This document shows positions 58,061 through 64,000 of a stretch of 64,000 bases of DNA, one piece after another; position 1 is the stretch's first letter; every line of letters starts with the position of its first letter. Where the stretch lies: positions 1 through 64,000 of the forward strand of contig JBLIOE010000014.1 of the NCBI GenBank assembly GCA_047639555.1, given 5' to 3'. The stretch is from JAJRXC01 sp047639555 (GTDB lineage Bacteria > Actinomycetota > Acidimicrobiia > Acidimicrobiales > Aldehydirespiratoraceae). The position numbers and the translations under genes are program-made. The notes under the pieces were generated by a model. That model was not told the origin of the DNA, did no database searches, and worked only from the letters and a program-made list of their open reading frames with translations.

Positions 58061-59887
58061 ATGGTGACAAGTGACCCGATTGATGTGCTCGTTGCGAGCG
58101 AAATCATCACGATGGACCCGCAGCAGCCTCGGGCGGAGGCGGTGGCGGTTCAAGGCGACCGCATCCTCGCGGTGGGCTCTCTGGCTGAGGTCGTCGCCGT
58201 AATTGGAGACGAGTCGTACCGTCTCGACGAAACCCACCGCGACGACGTCATCCTCCCCGGTCTGATCGATCAGCACCTTCACCCGTTCCTCGGCGCGACC
58301 ACGCTGACGACTGAGGTCATCGCGATAGAAGACTGGAACCTTCCGGACAAGTTCTTCCCGGCCGCGAATTCCGAGACGGAGTACCGCGCCCGTCTGGCCG
58401 CGGCCGATGCCGCGCTCGATGATTCGCAGGAGTGGCTGTTCTCGTGGGGCTACCACTCGCTCTGGCACGGTGTGCTCGACCGAGCGGTGCTCGACGAGAT
58501 CAGCGTCACCCGGCCAATCGGTGTGTGGCAACGTTCGTGTCACGAGTTCTACTTGAACAGCGCGGCGATCGACCTCCTTGGGCTCACCGACGAGATGGTT
58601 GCGGATTCCAGCCACGCAGCGACGATTTCGCTTGAGCGCGGTCACTTCTGGGAGAACGGCTTGATGGCGTTCCTCATGCCGCACCTCACTCCCCATTTCG
58701 TCACGCTCGACCGTCTGGTGAACGGTCTCGAACAGATGATCTCCTACCTCCACACCAATGGCGTGACGGCGTTCAACGAACCCGGCGCGGTGCTGCCCCC
58801 TGGCGCTTGGGATCTCTACACCGCGATTCTCGGACGAGATGATGTCCCGCTCCTGAGCTCGTTCATCGTCGATGCCCGTGGACCCGCCGCGGCCGGTATT
58901 CCGTTTGATGCGGCCCTCAAGCGAGCGGAACGAATGATCGCCGAGTCCTCAGAGGGCAAGGTGGCGTTTCTCCCTGACCAGGTGAAGCTCTTCGCCGACG
59001 GCGCCATCATCTCGCAGCTGATGCAGATGAAGGAGCCGTATCTCGACGCGGAAGGGCAGCCGAACCCCGCCCATCACGGTGAATGGTTGATGACCCCCGA
59101 GCTCTTCGAAGAACTGTCGAAGTCGTACTGGGACGCGGGCTACCAGCTGCATGTCCACGTCAACGGCGACCTCGGGCTGGAAATGGTGCTCGATGCCCTC
59201 GAGCGGCGCCTGGCCGAGACGCCACGCGACGACCACCGCACGGTGATCGTCCACTTCGCGAACTCCACTGAAGAGCAGGTCGACCGAATCGCTGCGCTCG
59301 GCGCCATCGTGAGTTCGAACCCCTATTACCCGGTCGGTTTCGCCGACAAGTACGGCGAGGTTGGGCTCGGACCGGAGCGCGCCGACGTGATGACGCGTAA
59401 CCAGTCGGTGCTCGATCGTGGCATCAATCTCTCATTCCATTCGGACCTTCCAATGGGTCCGGCTGACCCGTTGGGAATGATGTCGTGCGCGGTGAACCGG
59501 GTGACACAGTCGGGTCGTGTCGCCGGTCCTGAACAGCGCGTCGCCGCCGAAGACGCCTTGCGGGCGGTGACGATCAATGCGGCGCAGTCGTGGCGTCGTG
59601 AGGACGAGATCGGCAGCATCGAGCCGGGCAAACTCGCCAACTTCACCGTGGTTGATGAGGACCCGCTCGCCGTCGACCCGATGTCGCTCGACCGCATCGC
59701 GGTACGAGGCACTGTGTTCGGCGGCCGGTGGTTTCCCGTGTCACCCGAACGCCAAGCTGCTCGACTCTTCCGCGGCGGGCTCGTGGTGGCCTTATCGCCG
59801 AGTATCGACGATGCCGATCACCATGGGTGTGCCTGCGCGGTCGCTCGCCAACTCATGGAACTGTTCGTCGAATCGCAGGCTGCTTAA
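58061..59887 (+). CDS. Amidohydrolase of the YtcJ-like type
   Basis: A 608-residue metal-dependent hydrolase: the first-strand motif LIDQHLHPFLG (HxH) is intact, along with SEIITMDPQQPRAEAVAVQG at the N-terminal composite domain, QVKLFADGAI, LHVHVNGDLGLEMVLDAL, NLSFHSDLPMG (the conserved Asp) and GSIEPGKLANFTVVDEDPL at the C terminus. It would cleave an amide, amidine or ring C-N bond; substrate unknown. ATG 58061 is 54 bp from the divergent alcohol dehydrogenase start. The frame open to 57500 is a shadow of that gene. It converges with the ligase by a four-base overlap of stops. Confidence 0.9.
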   Translation: MVTSDPIDVLVASEIITMDPQQPRAEAVAVQGDRILAVGSLAEVVAVIGDESYRLDETHRDDVILPGLIDQHLHPFLGATTLTTEVIAIEDWNLPDKFFPAANSETEYRARLAAADAALDDSQEWLFSWGYHSLWHGVLDRAVLDEISVTRPIGVWQRSCHEFYLNSAAIDLLGLTDEMVADSSHAATISLERGHFWENGLMAFLMPHLTPHFVTLDRLVNGLEQMISYLHTNGVTAFNEPGAVLPPGAWDLYTAILGRDDVPLLSSFIVDARGPAAAGIPFDAALKRAERMIAESSEGKVAFLPDQVKLFADGAIISQLMQMKEPYLDAEGQPNPAHHGEWLMTPELFEELSKSYWDAGYQLHVHVNGDLGLEMVLDALERRLAETPRDDHRTVIVHFANSTEEQVDRIAALGAIVSSNPYYPVGFADKYGEVGLGPERADVMTRNQSVLDRGINLSFHSDLPMGPADPLGMMSCAVNRVTQSGRVAGPEQRVAAEDALRAVTINAAQSWRREDEIGSIEPGKLANFTVVDEDPLAVDPMSLDRIAVRGTVFGGRWFPVSPERQAARLFRGGLVVALSPSIDDADHHGCACAVARQLMELFVESQAA

Positions 59888-61299
59888 CCGGGGATTGCGT
59901 CGGTCGCCACAGTCACTCGGTCGACCTTTCCCGACGCCAGGAGCGGCAGCGCCGCCACGGTCACAACTCGTTCGGGCGTGATGAACTTCGTGGCCCCTTG
60001 TGCCACGAACCAGCGTTGACATTCGGCGAGATCGAATCCGGGGTCGGCCGCGACGACGGCGAGGACCCGCTCGCCCAGACGCTCGTCAGGTTCGGGGAGC
60101 GCCACGGCCTGACGGACCGCGGGGTGTGATTCGAGTATCGCCTCGACTTCGCTGGTTGAGATGTTCTCGCCGCCGCGAATGATGCGGCCGCCGATTCGGC
60201 CGGTGACAGTGAGCCACCCGTCGTCCAGCGAGCCGAGATCGCCGGTCCGGAACCAGCCGTCGACAAACGACTCGTCGTTGCGCTCGCTGTCGAGATAGCC
60301 GCGGGCGAGCTCAGGGCCGCGCACCCAGATCTCGCCGTCGTTGGCGATGTGGACCTCGGCGTCGCCGTGGGCCCGGCCGTCGGTAGTGATCATGCGTTCG
60401 GTGGGGTCGTGGTTGGTACTGGTGGTGACGGTGGGCGCCTCGGTGGATCCATACGCCCGCTTCACGATGGCCCCGAGTTCTTCGCTCGCCCGCGTGACGA
60501 AGCTGGGGCTCACGCCGGCCCCGCCGCAAGAGATGAGACGGAGGGTGCGAGTGCGTTCCGGGGTGAACGCGGGATGATTCATAAGCCCGAGGAAGAAGGT
60601 GGGCGGCCCGACCATCCAAGTCACGTGCTCCGACTCGATGAGGTCGAGGGCTTCGCCCGCGTCCCACTTCGGCATCAGGACGGCCTTTGCCCCCACAACG
60701 CCCGGCACTAAAACGGCGTGGAGGAGCCCGGAGACGTGGGCAAGCGGGGCGGGCATGAGTACGACATCGTCGGCGGTCAGGCCGTGAACGTCGATCGATT
60801 GGCGCGCCTTGTAGACGAGCGACTGGTGCGTGTGGATGACCCCCTTGGGTGCACCCGTGGAGCCGGAGCTGAAGAGCACAACGGCGTCGTCGCCCGGCTG
60901 TAGTGATGGCGGAGGAACGGCTCCGCCGGTGAGCTCGTCGATGGTCACCGCGCCCGGCAAGGAGTGCAGGGCACTGTCGGCGTCGGCGACGAGCAGTGCC
61001 GGCTCGGCCTGATCGAGGGCATTGGTGAGTTGCCGCGCTTGCGCGGTCGGATGCAGGGCGATGGCGACGACTCCGGCGATCCAACAGGCGTGGTACATCA
61101 CCAGCGCGTCGATGCCGGTCGGCATCTGAAACGCGACATGGTCGCCATGGCCGATGCCGCGAGCGTTGAGCGCGCCCGCCACTTGGGCCGCCCGATCGTG
61201 GACCTCAGCAGACGACAGGCGCTGATCTCCGCAGACAGCGGCGTCGCGGCGCGGGGGAGCGTCCTGTAAAAGGGTGGGCAGGGTTGCCGACGTATCCAT
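59884..61299 (-). CDS. Acyl-CoA synthetase (AMP-binding)
   Basis: A 471-residue ANL ligase, shorter than the ligase at 39019-40704. Adenylation motif SSGSTGAPKGVIHTH, AYGSTEAPTVTTS, WFRTGDLGSLDDGWLTVTGRI, IIRGGENISTSEVEA and the catalytic Lys in LLASGKVDRV are all in order. It activates a small carboxylic acid with ATP and CoA. ATG 61299 follows TACGGT by seven bases, favouring it over TTG 61317. Divergent from the small lipoprotein gene, 31 bp apart, both with leaderless promoter patterns. Confidence 0.92.
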   Translation of the reverse strand: MDTSATLPTLLQDAPPRRDAAVCGDQRLSSAEVHDRAAQVAGALNARGIGHGDHVAFQMPTGIDALVMYHACWIAGVVAIALHPTAQARQLTNALDQAEPALLVADADSALHSLPGAVTIDELTGGAVPPPSLQPGDDAVVLFSSGSTGAPKGVIHTHQSLVYKARQSIDVHGLTADDVVLMPAPLAHVSGLLHAVLVPGVVGAKAVLMPKWDAGEALDLIESEHVTWMVGPPTFFLGLMNHPAFTPERTRTLRLISCGGAGVSPSFVTRASEELGAIVKRAYGSTEAPTVTTSTNHDPTERMITTDGRAHGDAEVHIANDGEIWVRGPELARGYLDSERNDESFVDGWFRTGDLGSLDDGWLTVTGRIGGRIIRGGENISTSEVEAILESHPAVRQAVALPEPDERLGERVLAVVAADPGFDLAECQRWFVAQGATKFITPERVVTVAALPLLASGKVDRVTVATDAIPG

Positions 61300-61330
61300 C
61301 GGCGAGACCGTACTCAACTACTCTCGACCT

Positions 61331-61918
61331 ATGACGATCCGTCGTGTTCTCAGCGTGCTTCTTGTGTTCGGTGCCCTTGCCGCGGCATGTTCCGCCGACA
61401 GCGATGAAGTGCTGGCGCCGATGACCACGACCGCGACGGCTGCGACCCTGCCAACAACGACCCTGCCGCCAACGACTGTGCCAACAACGGCCCTGCCGCC
61501 AACGACCGCGCCGGTCGAGCCCGCAGCCGACACCACGACCACCGTTGTCGTCACAACGAGTGTCGACTTCGACAATGTCCCGCCGGCCGCACCCACCAAT
61601 CTCAGCTGCGATGCCGGCGGTGGAAGCCAAGAGGTCGCGATCGAGTGGGATACTCCGCTCGATACGAGCGACATTCAGACGGTTCGCATCTATCTCGATG
61701 AAGGCTCCGGGTTCGTTCGGATCGAGACCATCGACGTGTCGTCCGGATTTGTACAGATGGGCCCAACCCGCTGGTCGGCGGTGGCCTTTCCCGTGCCTCC
61801 CGATACTGAGGTTGAGATGGCCGTGACCTATGGGGACGCATCCGGAAACGAATCGGGCTGGAACCCGATCGGGGTCTACTTCGAGTTCTCCGGGGCACCC
61901 TGTCGATTCCGGGCGTAA
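61331..61918 (+). CDS. Small secreted lipoprotein with Thr/Pro linker
   Basis: A 195-residue lipoprotein: signal peptide with lipobox ALAAAC (Cys20), then a Thr/Pro-rich linker (TLPTTTLPPTTVPTTALPP) and a single beta-sandwich domain starting PPAAPTNLSCDAGGG, reminiscent of fibronectin type III (aromatic and Tyr/Trp spacing, PPDTEVEMAVTYGDASGNES). No enzymatic motif. It is probably anchored in the membrane with the domain held outside. ATG 61331 is six bases after TACTCT (leaderless). Its end overlaps the converging CoA-binding ligase gene by 43 bp. Function unknown. Confidence 0.8.
   Translation: MTIRRVLSVLLVFGALAAACSADSDEVLAPMTTTATAATLPTTTLPPTTVPTTALPPTTAPVEPAADTTTTVVVTTSVDFDNVPPAAPTNLSCDAGGGSQEVAIEWDTPLDTSDIQTVRIYLDEGSGFVRIETIDVSSGFVQMGPTRWSAVAFPVPPDTEVEMAVTYGDASGNESGWNPIGVYFEFSGAPCRFRA
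61451..61510 (+). repeat. Two 30-bp tandem repeats encoding Thr/Pro linker
   Basis: Two consecutive 30-bp units (61451-61480 and 61481-61510), starting CCAACAACGA and CCAACAACGG, encode PTTTLPPTTV and PTTALPPTTA in the linker of the lipoprotein. The frame-neutral unit suggests expansion by duplication. Confidence 0.85.
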
Positions 61919-63351
61919 CGCCAGAGATGCTCGAGTGCATAGACGGCTTCATCACCGGCGGAGTGGCAGTAGTGGCCCGTCGCGCGCACGGCGGTAGGCC
62001 CGGCGTTTTCGGGGTTCGTGGTGGCGAGCTCGGTGAAGGTGATCACCGGTTTGCCGCTCTGTTCGCTGGCTGCGGCGGCGGCTGCGGCGAATCTCGTGTC
62101 TTGGCGCTCGTGGTATTCCACGATGCGCTCGAGGCCATGGTCGGGATAGAAGCGGCCGTCGCGTTCCATCGCCCCGGTATTTGATTGGATACCGATGCCG
62201 AGATAGATAACGGCATCGACTTCAGGGTGATTCGCGATGATCGGAAGGAGTTCGGGAATCGTGTCGCGGGTCTCGCCCCCAGCCAGGTCGACGGGATTCC
62301 GGCGACTCCAGCGGGGTGGCACGCGAGCGTCGATCTCCGCCTTGAGGTCGGCGGGAAGCTCCATGAGTTCGAGCTCACTGTGGGCAATCGCATCACCGGT
62401 TATTACGCACCATCCGCCCGCGGTACCGAAGACGACGGTCCGTGGGCCGCGGGGGAGAGGCTGGGTCGCGAACGTTGCGGCCGTGCGGTAGGCCTCGGCG
62501 ATTGAATGAACCACGGTGACGCCCGCGGCGGTCAACGCCTCATCGGTACCGTCAATCCCGGCCGAGGAACCGGTGTGGGCCGAGACTGCTCGGACGCCGG
62601 TGACGGACCGGCCGCCCCGCATGACGACGACCGGCATGTCCTGGGCCACTGCACCAAGCCGCTCGATCGTGTCGTCGGCGACGTGTTCGAGATAGGTGAG
62701 ACCGACGTTGGTCTCCGGATCAGTGGCGAACCATTCCATGAAGTCGGCGACACCGACTTGGGCGCCATTGCCGACCGAGACCGCTCGGCTGATCCCGATA
62801 CCGGCTTGACGCGCGTAATTGCCAAACGTCGACACCATTCCGCCGGATTGACTGGCGATGGCGATGGTCCCGCGCGGCGGCATCGGCGCCACGATCTGGG
62901 CACACATGTTGTTGGGGGTGGAGATCACGCCCTGCCCGTTGGGGCCGGCGAAAAGAATGCCGAGGCTGTCGGCCAGCTCGGCCAGCTCCTCTTGGTGGCT
63001 TCGGCCCGCGGCGTCGATCTCGGCGTAGCCGCCCGATGCGCAGAACGCGGCGGTGATTCCTCGGTCGGCGGATTGGCGGAGAACCTCGGCGGTCGCCTGG
63101 GCCGGGATGCCGAGGAAGATCAGATCGAAGTCACCCTCGGGCACTTCATCAACCGATGTGTACGTCGCCTCGCCGAGCACCTCTTCGCCCGCCCGGTTGG
63201 TGCCGTAGAGCGCACCCTCGAATCCCGCGGCGCGGAGGTTGTGATAGGCCACGAAACCGAATTTGCCAGGATGTGTGGCGGCGCCAGCGACGATGATGCC
63301 GCGCGGCTCGAAGAGCGCTCGGAACCGTTCAGCGGGTTGGCGGATGGTCAT
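61876..63351 (-). CDS. CoA-binding NDP-forming acyl-CoA synthetase-like protein (alpha part)
   Basis: A 491-residue protein with an N-terminal CoA-binding domain (LFEPRGIIVAGAATHPGKFGF) and a succinyl-CoA-ligase-like domain; ILFAGPNGQGVI, AIASQSGGMVSTFGNYA, SVGNGAQVGVADFM and VSAHTGSSAG (with the His that is phosphorylated in this family) are in order. ADP-forming acetyl-CoA synthetases have this alpha part plus an ATP-grasp beta part; the beta part is not encoded here. Such alpha-only proteins may act with an unlinked partner. The start ATG 63351 is two bases after the stop of the acyl-CoA dehydrogenase, so the two are co-transcribed. Confidence 0.85.
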   Translation of the reverse strand: MTIRQPAERFRALFEPRGIIVAGAATHPGKFGFVAYHNLRAAGFEGALYGTNRAGEEVLGEATYTSVDEVPEGDFDLIFLGIPAQATAEVLRQSADRGITAAFCASGGYAEIDAAGRSHQEELAELADSLGILFAGPNGQGVISTPNNMCAQIVAPMPPRGTIAIASQSGGMVSTFGNYARQAGIGISRAVSVGNGAQVGVADFMEWFATDPETNVGLTYLEHVADDTIERLGAVAQDMPVVVMRGGRSVTGVRAVSAHTGSSAGIDGTDEALTAAGVTVVHSIAEAYRTAATFATQPLPRGPRTVVFGTAGGWCVITGDAIAHSELELMELPADLKAEIDARVPPRWSRRNPVDLAGGETRDTIPELLPIIANHPEVDAVIYLGIGIQSNTGAMERDGRFYPDHGLERIVEYHERQDTRFAAAAAAASEQSGKPVITFTELATTNPENAGPTAVRATGHYCHSAGDEAVYALEHLWRYARNRQGAPENSK

Positions 63352-63353
63352 CC

Positions 63354-64000
63354 CTAGTCGATCGCGTGACGTTCGAGCAGCTTGCGGGCAATCACCATTT
63401 TCTGTATCTCGCTGGTGCCCTCGCCGATGATCATCAGCGGCGAATCGCGGAAGTAGCGCTCGACGTCGTATTCCTGCGTATAGCCGTTACCGCCATGGAT
63501 GCGGAGCGCCTCGATGCAGATTTCAAAGCATGCTTCGGAAGCAAAGAGCTTCGCCATCCCGGCCTCGAGATCGATGCGCTCACCACGGTCGAAGCGGGCC
63601 GCTGCGTCATAGGTCATCAGGCGGGCGGCCTGCAGTTTCGTCGCCATCTCCGCGAGCTTGAACTGGATTGCCTGGTGCTCGAAGATCGGCTTGCCGAAGG
63701 CCTCCCGCTCCTGGGCGTACTTCATAGCGGCGTTGAACGCGGCCTGGCCGACGCCAACGGCGCGGGACGCAATATTGATGCGGCCGAGTTCGAGGGCGGA
63801 GAGTGCGTAGCGGAGGCCGTTGCCCATGCCCTCGGGCCCACCGAGCATTTGGGTGTCGGGCACTCGATGGTCGACGTATGACATCTCGACGGTCTCGAGG
63901 CCTTTGTAGCCGAGCTTGTGAATCTTCTTGCTGGCGGTGATGCCCTCGAAGCTCTCGCCGGGCTCTTTCTCGACAATGAAGCAGGTGACGCGGTCGTCGG
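63354..64000 (-). CDS. Acyl-CoA dehydrogenase, 5' end cut by window edge
   Basis: About 215 C-terminal codons are visible, reading DDRVTCFIVEKEPGESFEG at the window edge, then GITASKKIHKLGYKGLETVE, RINIASRAVGVGQAAFNAAMKYAQ, REAFGKPIFEHQAIQFKLAEM, ALRIHGGNGYTQEYDVERYFRD and IIGEGTSEIQKMVIARKLL; the last has the Glu-Gly-Thr motif near the C terminus that is standard in ACADs. The N-terminal FAD domain lies outside the window. The stop is two bases before the start of the CoA-binding ligase gene, so the pair probably forms a unit for catabolism of a branched- or short-chain acyl-CoA. Confidence 0.93.
   Translation of the reverse strand, partial: DDRVTCFIVEKEPGESFEGITASKKIHKLGYKGLETVEMSYVDHRVPDTQMLGGPEGMGNGLRYALSALELGRINIASRAVGVGQAAFNAAMKYAQEREAFGKPIFEHQAIQFKLAEMATKLQAARLMTYDAAARFDRGERIDLEAGMAKLFASEACFEICIEALRIHGGNGYTQEYDVERYFRDSPLMIIGEGTSEIQKMVIARKLLERHAID

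Noticed and set aside
1..64000. CRISPR array, prophage, insertion sequence, tRNA or rRNA
   Set aside because: None of the repeats is spaced like CRISPR, no transposase or phage gene is seen, and no tRNA or rRNA sequence was recognised.

Overview
The window is chromosomal DNA of a high-G+C actinobacterium. Codon use is strongly GC-ending, DUF222/HNH, CaiB-type and HxH-less amidohydrolase genes are present, and many start codons have a TANNNT box only 6-8 nt upstream (leaderless mRNA). The mix of lipid/CoA catabolism genes and large GGDEF-EAL proteins fits an Acidimicrobiia-like soil or marine lineage, but that is inference; no rRNA or other marker gene is present. I found about 54 protein genes, tightly packed, many overlapping by 1-4 nt (ATGA, GTGA, TAATG). 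I saw no rRNA, tRNA, CRISPR, prophage or transposase. No gap exceeds about 215 bp, and the longest holds a leucine attenuator.

Layout. 1-5.0 kb: a partial crotonase diverges from a five-GAF/PAS/GGDEF/EAL sensor. 5.0-13.2 kb: thiolase-like protein, SDR, a coupled set of alpha/beta hydrolase, thioesterase and Baeyer-Villiger monooxygenase, then an AhpD-like protein, a PrmA-like methyltransferase, a cupin and a PAC2 protein. 13.3-18.4 kb: membrane GGDEF-EAL protein, amidohydrolase-like protein, hydrolase, and an alkaline-phosphatase-superfamily enzyme whose halves are in swapped order. 18.4-20.3 kb: leucine leader peptide, attenuator and leuA. 20.3-25.9 kb: a four-gene BMP-type nucleoside ABC transporter, divergent from yqeC. 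26-33 kb: hydrolase, amidohydrolase-like protein, PQQ-propeller lipoprotein, MaoC protein and acyl-CoA dehydrogenase. 33.2-41.9 kb: SDR, APH-type kinase-like protein, a degenerate and an intact M24 protein, crotonase, SDR, acyl-CoA ligase and a DUF222/HNH gene. 42-49.6 kb: diiron ferritin-like protein, thiolase, LLM flavoprotein, aldo-keto reductase, Gfo/Idh/MocA oxidoreductase, CaiB transferase and crotonase. 49.7-64 kb: third GGDEF-EAL protein, SRPBCC protein, divergent acyl-CoA dehydrogenases, PhyH-like oxygenase, alcohol dehydrogenase, VOC protein, amidohydrolase, acyl-CoA ligase, small lipoprotein, CoA-binding ligase and a partial acyl-CoA dehydrogenase.

How it works together. Most genes supply steps of CoA-thioester catabolism: ligases activate acids, acyl-CoA dehydrogenases desaturate, crotonases and MaoC proteins hydrate, SDRs oxidise and thiolases cleave, while BVMO, LLM, cupin and PhyH enzymes introduce oxygen. 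The substrate (hydrophobic, steroid- or terpenoid-like, or xenobiotic) cannot be read from sequence. Three GGDEF-EAL proteins add cyclic-di-GMP control.

The observations most worth following are the leaderless leucine attenuator before leuA, the apparent circular permutation of the phosphodiesterase, a 16-bp inverted repeat shared by two divergent catabolic promoters, a perfect 22-base inverted repeat over the promoter and start codon of the HNH gene, and an intact/degenerate M24 pair.
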